Shown here one piece after another: positions 23,219-61,524 of a DNA stretch of 64,000 nt. This stretch comes from Flaccisagitta enflata (Eukaryota > Chaetognatha > Sagittoidea > Aphragmophora). Below the pieces are notes generated by a model. That model was given only the letters and a program-made list of their open reading frames with translations. It searched no databases and had not been told where the DNA came from. The DNA lies in the NCBI GenBank assembly GCA_965153355.1, contig OZ231128.1, positions 4,526,001 to 4,590,000 on the forward strand. Reading direction: 5' to 3'. Numbering within the stretch: the stretch's first letter is position 1; every line of letters begins with the position of its first letter. Both the position numbers and the translations under genes were made by a program.

Positions 23219-24118
23219 TTTCACTCAAGTCCTCGACCGCGGGCAAGTTCGTTGACATCAAATCCTTTCCATTCGACGATCGAGGACGAAGCAGCGTCGG
23301 CGGCTCCCCTCCTCCGCGCCGCCGCCGATACGACAACCACTTCCGGTTCCAACGCCGGTCGTCGTTCTTTCTCCGTTTCCTCTTCCTCTTCATCTTCCAC
23401 TTCCTCCTCTTCCGTCACGTTGTCATTACGTCACGACCGAATGGGCGGCGTCTTCATTCCCTCGAACCAAGTCGTCTCTTTGGGTTCGCATCCGGCCGTT
23501 GATAGCCTCTTCGCCATCGTTGTCCGGTACGACGTCGGATACAACTCGATGATCATTGACGCCGGCTCAGCGGCCAACAACAGCGTCGCGGCGTCATCGA
23601 TCTCTCGCCGGTTATCTCGCGTTTATTGTCAAAACGTCGGCGAAATGGGAGCTAGAAGCCGTTTCTCCCTCAAAAGCGATAGAAATGGTTGGAATCGTAA
23701 CAACTTTGATGATACAAAACTCTCATCATCCGAGGGAGAGACTACTACTCATATTCGCGGTTCGTCCAATGACGCCGACAACGCGGGGAAAGGCTCATCA
23801 TCACGCGAACCCTCGACTTCCGGTTTGGCGAGTGATCGGCGTCATTCCGTCGCCTCCGCCGGATCTATGCATTCAATCTCCGGAGACCATGTCAACAACG
23901 GCTTAACAAGCGGCGCCCCTGCTGAGGTTTCCTCTCGATTATCCAATGACGCCGGTGTGGAATGTGACGACGCCGAGTGGCGTTATGTGGCGCACGTGTT
24001 CTTGGCCCGCGAACATGACGCGGCCGATGTGGTGCAGCTGATCAGGAGAGCCTTCAAAGAAAGCGATAGACAAAATTCCCAATCTTTCGCCGTAACCGAA
24101 GATATTTACATGGAATAA
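23219..24118 (+). CDS. Terminal exon of a plus-strand gene; serine-rich, possible PTB-like domain
   Basis: A GC-rich open stretch stands out from AT-rich surroundings. It follows a good acceptor (pyrimidine tract, then CACGCACAG ending at 23218), stays open from 23219 in phase 0 and stops at TAA 24116-24118, about 299 codons. There is no ATG near the front, so upstream exons must exist, but none was recognised. The first 70 codons are Ser/Thr/Ala-rich. Then comes SLGSHPAVDSLFAIVVRYD, a long Ser-rich stretch, and finally EWRYVAHVFLAREHDAAD with a VVQLIRRAFKES helix. The last two blocks look like the penultimate strands and C-terminal helix of a phosphotyrosine-binding (PTB) domain split by an insertion of about 140 residues. 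That assignment is inference; the exon itself is well supported. Confidence 0.7.
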   Translation, partial: FHSSPRPRASSLTSNPFHSTIEDEAASAAPLLRAAADTTTTSGSNAGRRSFSVSSSSSSSTSSSSVTLSLRHDRMGGVFIPSNQVVSLGSHPAVDSLFAIVVRYDVGYNSMIIDAGSAANNSVAASSISRRLSRVYCQNVGEMGARSRFSLKSDRNGWNRNNFDDTKLSSSEGETTTHIRGSSNDADNAGKGSSSREPSTSGLASDRRHSVASAGSMHSISGDHVNNGLTSGAPAEVSSRLSNDAGVECDDAEWRYVAHVFLAREHDAADVVQLIRRAFKESDRQNSQSFAVTEDIYME

Positions 24119-24575
24119 TAATAATTCGCATATGATTATGAACCTCGATTTTTGTTGATATCGTTCTGTATTTGACATTTGTCTTTCGAACTGTAAGACA
24201 TTTTTGTAACACCATTACTACCTCTTGAAGCCTTATATTATCTTGAATTGTACTCATCACTGAACTTATTCTTCGGTTTTGCCACTTGAGACAATACAGT
24301 GCTTTTCTTATAGAACACAATTGCGATAGATTCAATGTTTCTGGCCAGTGAAATGGAAGTAGGGATAAGTAGGCACATCAGTTGATTAAGAGATTAATTT
24401 TTCTTCGAAAGTTTGACAGCAACACCTTTTTTTTTGCCTGATGCATGAAAAGAAGTGGCAAAAATCTTGAAAAACAAAGTTACGGATTGAAACGAGCAAA
24501 ATCGGAGTAGGATCGGATCAAGCTATCTACGTGATCATCTAACAAAATCTGGTTGACATTCCTGTTATAAACCTA

Positions 24576-24581
24576 AATAAA
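24576..24581 (+). promoter_or_regulatory. Candidate polyadenylation signal of the plus-strand gene
   Basis: AATAAA lies 458 bp after the stop codon at 24118 and before the convergent RACGAP1 end. It is the first canonical hexamer I noticed downstream; use is not shown. Confidence 0.35.
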
Positions 24582-24796
24582 TCACACGATAATATTTCAT
24601 CCATAACCGTGTCATACCATCACATGGTACATACTACATAGCATGGATGTGTATGGTCGTTTCTGACGGCAAATATCGTTGGCCTTAATTGAGGCTAAAA
24701 AGAAAAGACAACGCATTGGTGGACATAATCAACCTCGTCTAGAGACGAGAGCAATCAATTTGAATGAGCGTTTTTGAAGTCCTGCAATGAAGAGAC

Positions 24797-52932
<28,136 letters not shown>

Positions 52933-52970
52933 CTGCATGGGTCAAAAAGACATATGTCGAGCGAGCGGGA

Positions 52971-53378
<408 letters not shown>

Positions 53379-53914
53379 TGGACTCGACGTGCCCTGGGGA
53401 TTCCCAGGACCTAATTGTGACAGTAGTATCTTTAACATTGTCACCAAGGAATTCCAAATCTTGTGTTTCTGTTATCATGGAGTTCTAAATCTCATGCATT
53501 ATTTCGTTCTTGTGCTTTCCTTGTTTTCCAGGGTAAGTATAGCAGCTTCCCCGTTCATCGAATTGTAAATGATAAAGACGCTTATAGGATCTCGACATCG
53601 ATGTTTCTCTGTCCATGACATTCCCCATCCTGCGCCGGTATATTGGGAAACTATTCGACAGCATCCGTGTGAGTCTTTACTTCTTTTGGCGCGCTTAGAA
53701 TTGACATGTGACATGGTCACGCCTTTTTCTCCTTAACTAATCTTTCCTTCCTCTCCATGTCGCTCAGGATTCCTCGAATAAACACATATTGGCGGACGGA
53801 TCGACCGCCCATCCCAATATTATTCGTATAAATGGGTGCACGTCCCAAGACACTAGCGCAGCTGGGCAGAAGAGGCAGATTCTCGCGATCATGCGTTAGG
53901 AGCTTGTTAGCACC

Positions 53915-56752
53915 ATGATGACGGCTTTTGACAACAACGCGGCCTCCATGCCCCCGCCTCCGCCGGTGATGCAACAACGTCTGACGTATCGTCCTGCTGA
54001 CGCCATCTCTGTTGTCTCCGAATCGTCCATCTACAGCGGCGCGATGGACCCTGTCTCGACGGCGCTGCGAGGACTTCGGAAGGCACTGAGACTGACAAGG
54101 AACGAAAACGTCGCCGCGCTCAAATACGCCGATACGCCCGAGGAAGACGATATGATTGACTTTCGAGGAGATCTCGACAGGGCGCGGAAACAAGTTTGGT
54201 TGGCGGCGTGGCGTTTAGTGAATCACGCAAAGGCCTACGCGGACGCTGAAAGCGGAAGTGACCAGGACAAAGCAGCGGCCTTGTTGTCAACAACGGAAAG
54301 CTCTTTAGTTGAAGTGCGGAACCTGTGGAATGCGACGTTTTATTTCGACAAACAGACATTCAAACTGCATTTGTTCTTGCCATCTTATGAGAACATTCAT
54401 GACGAATCTCCGGAGACTGGTGCAAAGCGCGCTCTCGAGATGACTACAGGATCGACCCTGCAAGTAAATCAACCACTCGCGCGACGACAAAATTCGACGC
54501 CAAATGTGACTGATGACGCTCAGGTTGACGATCTAGCGCTCGGCGCTGAGGCCGACAATCATCAACCAGATACGGAACGACGAAATGCGCCACCACATGT
54601 TCCAGCCGCATTGGAGGATACTAATCACCTCCGTGTCAACTTCGAGCCAGCAACGCCGGGAACGACGGCAAGGATGACAAAGATGACGATGACGACGACA
54701 ACGGCGACGACGACATTGATGCCATGGACACTTCGTCTCCATCTACCGCAAGCTAACAACGACGCTGGAAACGACGCCGCGCGGAACAACGGTGCCGTGG
54801 GAGGCGTGTTGGCTACGAGAGAGGGACAAATAAATCTCTTGCAGATATCCAGCCAAAACGGTAACCATGTGGAGGTGAGGAAAAGGACGGAATTGACGAG
54901 ACAGCAACAAGAGGCGAAGAGAAAGGCGGCCGAAGATCGAAGAGAAAGAGAGGAAAGAGAGGCGAAGAAAAAGGAAGAAAAAGAGAAAAAGGCTGAGGAG
55001 GCAAGAAGGAAGGCGGCGGCAAAGAAAGAAGAGGAGAAGAAGGCTGAGGAGGCAAGGAAGAAGGCAACGGCAAAAAAGGAGGCAGAGCAGAGGAAGAAAG
55101 GGGAAGAGAAGAAGAAAGAGGAGGAGAAGAAGAGGAGAGAGGAAGAAGAGAAGAGAAGGAAAGAAAGCCAGAGGAGAAACCAACAGAGCCAGTCAAGAGC
55201 CGTGATGAGAACTCTGCCGCAAAATCCAAATGAACATCCACTCAACGAGGAACTTCGAGCGAGACAGCATGCAACAGATGATGCGAGACGCAACGCGATG
55301 ACGCACGCGGATGCAATGGCACAGGTGCAACAACTCATCGCCGACCTGCAGTTGGAAGATAGTGTAGTGCTGCGGAGGCGAGAACAACGACATCCGGCGC
55401 CTCTGTCATCACCATCATCGCCGGTGGTCGTCGACCATATTCCAGGAGATCTACTTGCGCCGGTCGACCACGAGGTGTTCGACGACGACGGCTTCGAGCG
55501 AGTACATCGACGACGATCCTTAAGAACGCCGCCTCTAGCTCAACCGTTACCTCCAACCCAGAGACGACAAACCGGAAGTGGCGCTGCAAGAAGCGGACTC
55601 GCTCATTCGCAGTCTTTCGCTGAGAGGATGAACGCAGCTTCTTTCCTTGAAGATCCAGTGGCATACGACGCGCGCGTACGTGCGAAGGATGTAGGCTTGA
55701 GAGAAATGCGCGCAGCTCGTCCAAGAGAGCCATATGGTTTTTTGGAGCCAATTGACTACATCATCGTGAAATCTAAATTCCAAAATGCCGCGTCGAATGT
55801 CGAGTTGGACGAGATTGACAAAGTCACAGAGTTGGCTAACGTCTTTACAAATCCGGCCAAGGAAATTATTGATGGACAGCAATTGGTGATTAAGGCCGCA
55901 AACATGAGACGAGTGTATGAGACGTTGTGGAAGCGACTCGACGAGATGTTTCAAACGAGCGCCAATCCGTTCCAATCCGCCGTCGACAGCATCTGCAGGA
56001 AAGGAAGAGTCCCAGAAGCTGATATGAAAGCCCATCAAATTTTGATTGGCACATTGTACAAATTGGAAAATGTGGCTGACCTAATCGACGCCGCCGGAGA
56101 ATGCGACAGAGAAGCGAATCTTCGAGAGATCATAAATTCGCGCGTGCCGCACATCTCCAATGATTTTTGGAAAGCAAGTGCTCGCCAGAAGATGCGTGAC
56201 GGGACACCATACGGCTTCCAAAATTTGATCGACGAGGTTAAGCATTGGGTCTCATGGAATACATCGAAGGACCCAATGAGGGAGAGCCAAAGACCGATGC
56301 AGGTGGCGGCAACGGTTGCCAGTCCTGCCACATTTAGGGAACAGCATGTCATCTCGCCTGGACAATCCCAGCCAAGGGAGGTTTGCAACATTTGCGAGGG
56401 ACGTCACCATTCCCATGTTTGCAACATCCTGGAGGCGATTCCTGGGGCTGAAGACCGAGTGAGGAAATTGGCCGAGAAACGCCTATGTTTCCACTGTTTT
56501 GGCAAAAGCCATTCGGCGAAACTCTGCAAGGAAAAACCAACGTGCGCAATATGCAATAAGACACACGCGACGCTTTTGCATGACCGGCAGTTCATTCAAA
56601 GAGACAATGGAAATGATGGGTCAAGCTTTGAGGTCCCAACCCCGGCGGCCATAGCGGCTGCAGCTGCGTCAAAATCCGTCGCGCTTGGAACGTCCAGCAC
56701 CTCATCGACGGGTGCGCCTGCATCCGCAGAACAAGACATTCAGGACGCGTGA
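53915..56752 (+). CDS. BEL/Pao gag-like protein, 945 residues
   Basis: Structural protein of the retrotransposon. The start ATGATG at 53915 follows a 536-bp leader. Residues 1-200 are Gag-specific and unrecognised; about 322-430 form a Lys/Glu/Arg/Ala-rich stretch that should be a long charged helix or coiled coil. About 577-785 resemble the DUF1759 Gag domain (YIIVKSKFQNAASNVE, LANVFTNPAKEIIDGQQL, MRRVYETLWKRLDEMF). About 824-889 are three zinc-binding clusters (CNICEGRHHSHVC, CFHCFGKSHSAKLC, CAICNKTHATLLH) typical of BEL/Pao. The frame ends at TGA 56750-56752, directly followed by CTAG, and continues open in the same frame into the protease. No frameshift is seen. Confidence 0.88.
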   Translation: MMTAFDNNAASMPPPPPVMQQRLTYRPADAISVVSESSIYSGAMDPVSTALRGLRKALRLTRNENVAALKYADTPEEDDMIDFRGDLDRARKQVWLAAWRLVNHAKAYADAESGSDQDKAAALLSTTESSLVEVRNLWNATFYFDKQTFKLHLFLPSYENIHDESPETGAKRALEMTTGSTLQVNQPLARRQNSTPNVTDDAQVDDLALGAEADNHQPDTERRNAPPHVPAALEDTNHLRVNFEPATPGTTARMTKMTMTTTTATTTLMPWTLRLHLPQANNDAGNDAARNNGAVGGVLATREGQINLLQISSQNGNHVEVRKRTELTRQQQEAKRKAAEDRREREEREAKKKEEKEKKAEEARRKAAAKKEEEKKAEEARKKATAKKEAEQRKKGEEKKKEEEKKRREEEEKRRKESQRRNQQSQSRAVMRTLPQNPNEHPLNEELRARQHATDDARRNAMTHADAMAQVQQLIADLQLEDSVVLRRREQRHPAPLSSPSSPVVVDHIPGDLLAPVDHEVFDDDGFERVHRRRSLRTPPLAQPLPPTQRRQTGSGAARSGLAHSQSFAERMNAASFLEDPVAYDARVRAKDVGLREMRAARPREPYGFLEPIDYIIVKSKFQNAASNVELDEIDKVTELANVFTNPAKEIIDGQQLVIKAANMRRVYETLWKRLDEMFQTSANPFQSAVDSICRKGRVPEADMKAHQILIGTLYKLENVADLIDAAGECDREANLREIINSRVPHISNDFWKASARQKMRDGTPYGFQNLIDEVKHWVSWNTSKDPMRESQRPMQVAATVASPATFREQHVISPGQSQPREVCNICEGRHHSHVCNILEAIPGAEDRVRKLAEKRLCFHCFGKSHSAKLCKEKPTCAICNKTHATLLHDRQFIQRDNGNDGSSFEVPTPAAIAAAAASKSVALGTSSTSSTGAPASAEQDIQDA

Positions 56753-56756
56753 CTAG
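56750..56756 (+). promoter_or_regulatory. Candidate stop-codon readthrough site UGA-CUAG
   Basis: The gag stop is TGA followed by CTAG and the downstream protease is in the same frame. UGA CUA is an established leaky context used by some viruses and some animal genes. The frame is open on both sides, so readthrough would give a Gag-Pro fusion. Whether it is used is inference. Confidence 0.6.
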
Positions 56757-56770
56757 CGGCCACCTCCACA

Positions 56771-58285
56771 ATGAGAACGGTAGTTGCGGAGGATAATGTA
56801 ACTCGTCCGATTGTTCCAGTGAAAATCACTAACGCCTTGACGGGCCGTTTCACCGTAGTGTTTGGAATGATTGATAGTGGTGCAAATCGTGATGTCTTAT
56901 CGCTTCAAACTGTTGCAAAATTGGATTTACCAATGGAAAAAATGTTAATGCGAGCACATACTTCTGAGGTGGTGGAAGAGAAAACCTTGACATCTTTCAT
57001 CCTCTCGTCGATTGATGGAGATTATAACGTTCACGTCAGTGAGGCGCTGACCAGAAATCTGTTGACGGGTGAGGAGGGTGTCGCCCCTTACCACCGCAAC
57101 TTCAGCGATCTATCCCATCTTCGAGACATCCCTTTTCCAGAAGCAGAAGGACCCATCCAGATCATCATCGGCGCTGCCCATTATGATGCGACGATGCCGA
57201 CGGAGGCGAGAAGAGGTCCACCGGGATCTTTAACCGCCTTTAAATGCGGATTCGGATGGACAGTAGCAGGGAAAGGTGGAAGAAGATCGGACGATACTGC
57301 AGTTATTAACGCTATCCACGTAGATAATCTCGCATCAAGTAAATCTATGAACCGCACGTGCTACCATGATTTTGCCACCGTTTCGGAGGAAGAAATGGGC
57401 CAATCGGAAGAAAATCTTTGGTCGGCTGAGGGGGTTAAAAGGACGATGTATCCCAAAGACTCGATGATTCCCTTTCATTCGCCATTTCGCTCTCCTTCTT
57501 TTTCTCTCTTGCTCTCTCTATATTTCTTTCTTTCACTCTATTTCTTTCTATTTCTAACCTCTTTTGGCTCTCTTTCTCTCTATCTCTTTTTCTCTCTCTC
57601 TTCCTTTGCCTTTTTCTCTCCCTCTCCTTCTCTTTCCTTCCATCTTGCTCTTTTTCTCTATATCTTTCTGCTCTACGCAATCGTAGCCAACGTAGTAGAG
57701 GAAGACGATGGAAAGGAGTGCTGCGCTCGGAAATGGGTGGCTAAATTGCGTCGGATCGCGGGGATGTGGAAAACGGCGCAAGAATGGAGACGGAAGATGG
57801 AGGCAAAAACGAGAGCAGCAACATTGGCAATGCCGGATCCATATTCTGTTTTTATGACCAACGCATATAACGCACAACGCCGCTTGATCGACGCGACTCA
57901 ACATAAACACTTCCGCAGAGAGGTCGGGAAACTGCAGATGTCATCTAAATTGTTTCCAATGTCACACAACGCTGGATCGATCGCCATTATCAATAGATTA
58001 GCGGCGAGAAGGCAGATGGTTAGACGGCTCACATCGAATTGCGGCACAAAATTGACTGGTGCAAAAAGGAGCAAGCGGACTAAAATGAAAGTCAATGACA
58101 AAAGGGATGCCCTAGTTATTTTGGTCAATGAGACGCTTCACCGACATCAGTGGTCCTCGGAATGCGTCGTCAAGGTGGTTGGATCCGGCGCCCATGTCCG
58201 GAAGGCGCAGATCCGGTGGCCAGACGGCAAGATCGTTCTGAAGAGTCGGTCGAAGATCGGCTGCCTGGAGTTGGATTCAGATTAA
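56771..58285 (+). CDS. BEL/Pao retropepsin fused to pol/integrase remnants
   Basis: Same frame as gag; the first ATG is 56771, but entry by readthrough of the gag stop would include six more codons. Residues 1-175 are the aspartic protease: catalytic DSG at 35-37, IQIIIGAAHYDA at 129-140 and the AFKCGFGWTVAGKG end typical of the A17 type. Residues 195-225 resemble the short linker before reverse transcriptase. About 232-304 is translated from a CT-rich tract (57470-57676) and is hydrophobic low complexity, in the place where reverse transcriptase and RNase H should be. Residues 310-410 resemble the pre-integrase region (RRLIDATQHKHFRREVGKL). SNCGTKLTGAK at 422-432 recalls the integrase D-N-G-T-x-F-x-G-A motif but lacks the aspartate. 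About 445-500 match the DUF5641 C-terminus (HQWSSECVVKVVGSG, AQIRWPDGKIVLK). Confidence 0.8.
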   Translation: MRTVVAEDNVTRPIVPVKITNALTGRFTVVFGMIDSGANRDVLSLQTVAKLDLPMEKMLMRAHTSEVVEEKTLTSFILSSIDGDYNVHVSEALTRNLLTGEEGVAPYHRNFSDLSHLRDIPFPEAEGPIQIIIGAAHYDATMPTEARRGPPGSLTAFKCGFGWTVAGKGGRRSDDTAVINAIHVDNLASSKSMNRTCYHDFATVSEEEMGQSEENLWSAEGVKRTMYPKDSMIPFHSPFRSPSFSLLLSLYFFLSLYFFLFLTSFGSLSLYLFFSLSSFAFFSPSPSLSFHLALFLYIFLLYAIVANVVEEDDGKECCARKWVAKLRRIAGMWKTAQEWRRKMEAKTRAATLAMPDPYSVFMTNAYNAQRRLIDATQHKHFRREVGKLQMSSKLFPMSHNAGSIAIINRLAARRQMVRRLTSNCGTKLTGAKRSKRTKMKVNDKRDALVILVNETLHRHQWSSECVVKVVGSGAHVRKAQIRWPDGKIVLKSRSKIGCLELDSD

Positions 58286-59210
58286 AAACGGATAAGTGAA
58301 GGGAGAGAGAGAAAGTAGACCAGAAAGAGAGACATGCCTGTTTTTCCTTTTGAGAAGACTGTTTTTTTGTAAGAAATGAGGATTTGATTCTTATGGATTA
58401 CATATAGTCTCAGTTTACTTTTTCTCAGTCTGTCAGTTTGTCAAGTTTTTGGGTGAGATTGCAAGAGAGAGGTACATGGTGCCCTAATTGGTTAAGATTG
58501 TTTACATGATTGACTGATGCTTATCTTTGCCATGCCATTTTGATCTTGCATTGACCATCTAGAGACATTTGTCTGTTTCACGTCCTGTGTGTGTCGTTGA
58601 CCGTGGAAGAGTGAGAATATGGCTTTATGGGTGTATTGAGGATGAGATAAACTTCCTTTTTCACTTCTGCCATTTCTGCCTATTTTTTTCTATCTTATGG
58701 CCGATAAAAGAAGTGTTTTGTGCACTTCAGACACGTCTCCCGCTACGTCACGTTGTGTGGTTATGGGGTTGTGGCAGGCCCGCACAACCTCTGAGGTTTA
58801 TCCTGCGCCTCTGTCGTCCCTTACATTGGTGTGAGGCTATGAGAATCTTTTGACCCACTTGTCGCAGACCATAGCCAAACACCATCTAGTCTTACTTAAG
58901 TGTTGCTGCCGCTAGTAACACAGGCCGTACGATGCCATAGCAGAAAATTGCCCTACAATTCTCAGGTCCCTTCTGTCAAGGCATTGTTGCGGCAAACATT
59001 GCCAGTCCGTATATGCAGAGAAGTTGTTCCCACTCTTCTCTTTGTGTTACTTCCTATAGTGACACAGGCCCACGGTGGTGCATCGCTGCGCCATATGACA
59101 TGCACATTTGATGAGTTTGATGCAATTCTCAGGTCCTTAACTCTCATTTTCAATTAACAAACTAATCAGTCGTGTTATCCTTATATTACGTTTCGAAATC
59201 TGTTTTCTTC
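58286..59210. other. Retroelement region 3' of pol, no gene supported
   Basis: Contains two related segments, ATTCTCAGGTCCCTTCTGTC-like near 58957 and ATTCTCAGGTCCTTAACTC near 59126, each preceded by GACACAGGCC- or AACACAGGCC-like sequence, so a degenerate direct duplication is possible. No coding motif. Confidence 0.4.
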
Positions 59211-59219
59211 CAAACCAGG

Positions 59220-60010
59220 CGTTTTTTCATACTTGCGATCATGGTAAGACCTCGAATCGACAAAAACGACGGGAAGGAGCCGCTCGTCGGATCGCAGAGG
59301 CTCCAAATCTAATGACTGGAAGTGGAGCGGATCGGCGCCTAACGCCCGTGGCGCAGGATCCTCCTCATCGTCAGTTGGAAACCGATCGACAAGCCAACGT
59401 TGGTAGAGGAGTGAGCGAGAAGCGATGTTGGGTGAGCGGGAGTGGACCACCGGCTGCATCGGCATCACTGTCGTCGACGGTTGATGGATGCTGTGCCCGT
59501 GAGAGAACCACATATTCCTCCTTCCCTTCCTCCTCTTCCTCCTCCTCCTCCATGTTATCTGACGCAAAAAAGGAAACCGACCGCGCCCGCGCTAATGCGA
59601 AGCAATTTGCTTAGCCGGATGCTCAACGCCGTCATCTTCCAATACTCAACGCCGCTTCGCGTCATCTGGCACTTCTTCGTCTCCTTCCGGTCAATGCCCC
59701 CCTCCACCCTAGAGTAGGAAAGACGACGCGTTATCCTACCGTGGAGGCAAGGGCAGCAGGGGCAAAGGCCAGAAGTAGAGCGTCTCGTCATCATGATCCC
59801 GGCCATCGTCTTCCCACTTACTCGCGCGTTCCATACCGACATCCTACGTCGTTAGCGGAAGACTTGCGGGTGATCAATCCATGGCGACTCGAGACGCTTC
59901 CGGTAACGGACAGGCCGGCTGCTCTCGCTTCTTCAGAGGGCAGTCGGGGGAGGGGGTTTCCTCCAGGGAACCCTTCTGCGACCCTCCCGTGCGAGTAGAA
60001 AGGGCAAAAG
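59220..60010. pseudogene. GC-rich coding-like island of unknown identity inside the retroelement
   Basis: About 790 bp of GC-rich sequence within AT-rich DNA. On the minus strand there are splice-like signals: a candidate exon end CGCGA/GTAAGT near 59832, acceptors TTTCCTACTCTAG near 59716 and TTTTTTGCGTCAG near 59560, and a donor CGCAA/GTATG near 59234. The minus frame between 59560 and 59235 (SIHQPSTTVMPMQPVV, LVDRFPTDDEEDPAPRAL) would join RACGAP1 exon A in phase. Plus-strand frames are open as well. I recognise no family. It could be a captured gene fragment, an unrecognised upstream RACGAP1 exon, or a decayed accessory gene. Confidence 0.35.
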
Positions 60011-60124
60011 GGTTAGATTGTCTTATGGATCAATTGCGCCGTATTAGAATATTAAAGGTACAATTTGGGAAATGAAGTACATTTCTAACTCTTGCGAAAT
60101 ATTTCACCTTGTCCATTCTGGGAA

Positions 60125-60245
60125 GTATTAATGTAGTTCCGACAGTCAGAACTATGTTCATGAAAAATGAACATAGTTCCGACGTCGGAACTTCGTGAAA
60201 AATTGAACAACAGCTTCTCATTTGACAGTCGGAACTATGTGAAGG
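60125..60245. repeat. Palindromic word cluster (AGTTCCGAC family)
   Basis: TAGTTCCGACAGTC, CAGAACTATGTTCAT, ATGAACATAGTTCCGAC, GTCGGAACTTCG and GTCGGAACTATG alternate in orientation. A perfect palindrome GTTCCGACGTCGGAAC sits at 60176-60191. Confidence 0.75.
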
Positions 60246-60339
60246 AAAAATAATTGAGTTTATACCACAAAATACTCAATTTGATCATAAAAACAAAGTT
60301 TTAACCACTCGCAGTGTTCTGTTTCTCTGTCGATTTCTA

Positions 60340-60390
60340 TATCTATCTATCTATCTATCTATCTATAAGATTCTATCTATCTATTTCTAC
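60340..60390. repeat. (TCTA)n microsatellite
   Basis: ATCTATCTATCTATCTATC tract of about 30 bp with a further short run. Confidence 0.92.
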
Positions 60391-61100
60391 AGTCAAGCTT
60401 GGATAAATTGCAACTGGGTTCTCGAGCCTATTACTCAGTCAAAATCAGAAAAACCTAGCAAAATCATGAAAGAAATTGAAGCTTTTCAAAAGATGAAGAG
60501 ATTTAGACCAAATAGAGCAAATTTTGTTGATGCAATTTGATGGAATGATGGTTTAGAAAGAAGGACTAAAAAATGAGGAGGGAAATTCATCATAATTAAG
60601 CATTTTTTCCATTGGTGATATTTTTCTTTAAACCTTAGTCATTTCTAAAGAAATGAAGCGACAATGACCAGCAACATCGCATTTGGAAGATTTTTTGCAG
60701 AGATTTCAAATGGTCATGAATATTCTATGGTTTTGGCCCTTAGTTTGACCAAAACTATAAGAACATGTATAGATTAACATGCAATGTCAATGGTCTCTTT
60801 ACCTAAATTACCTCATTAGCTTTGCACCCTTAATGTTGTGCAGAATCTTGATAAGTGTTGAAAATGATGGCAAATTAACTACATATTGTTGCTAACCTGT
60901 CAGAAAATATTCAATTTATACAGTTTGACCCAAAACTTGCCACTGAATGATCAAATAAAGATCCAGTTGCAATTTATCTAAGCATGACTGTATGTTTCTT
61001 TCTTTCTCACCGAGAGAGAGAGAGAGAGAGAGAGAGATCCATTTAGGAACATGAAGAAAAAAACAAAAAGGGAGAGGGATTACCACTTTGATCAAAAATA

Positions 61101-61371
61101 AAAAAAGACGCACCTATCTATTGATTGATAAAATGCATATTAGAATTATTTTGAACTATTTAAAAAAAAAACATTTTGAAAGATTTTCAAATTCTCTTTC
61201 AATCTAGACCAATCCCAGGTTTGTAGCAAAGACAGCAAAGACAGCAAAGACAGCATTACCAGATTGGTGCCAAATGAAAGTAATTTCAAAGGGCTTTCAA
61301 ATGACCTAAGATTTTACTTAGTTTCCTTAAACATTATAGGCAAAATTTGCCATCCAAAAGTGCGTCTTTTT
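61101..61371. mobile_element. MITE with AAAAAAGACGCAC ends
   Basis: AAAAAAGACGCACC at the left and GTGCGTCTTTTT at the right are inverted. The interior shares long blocks with 18890-19183. It lies inside the 3' non-coding part of the BEL/Pao element. Confidence 0.72.
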
Positions 61372-61448
61372 ATATCCACGTGGTATGACATGATCACGAC
61401 AAAAATGAACAAGCAAGGACATGGTTACAGACAGACAGACAGACAGAT

Positions 61449-61454
61449 AGATGG

Positions 61455-61508
<54 letters not shown>
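61449..61508. repeat. (AG)n microsatellite preceded by (ACAG)n
   Basis: CAGACAGACAGACAGATAG followed by about 55 bp of AG. A shorter AG run lies at 61013-61036. Confidence 0.95.
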
Positions 61509-61513
<5 letters not shown>

Positions 61514-61524
61514 TGAGTTCACAT

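Noticed and set aside
54625-55338. Minus-strand frame of 237 residues rich in Ser, Leu and Phe
   Set aside because: Antisense shadow of the Lys/Glu-rich part of gag.
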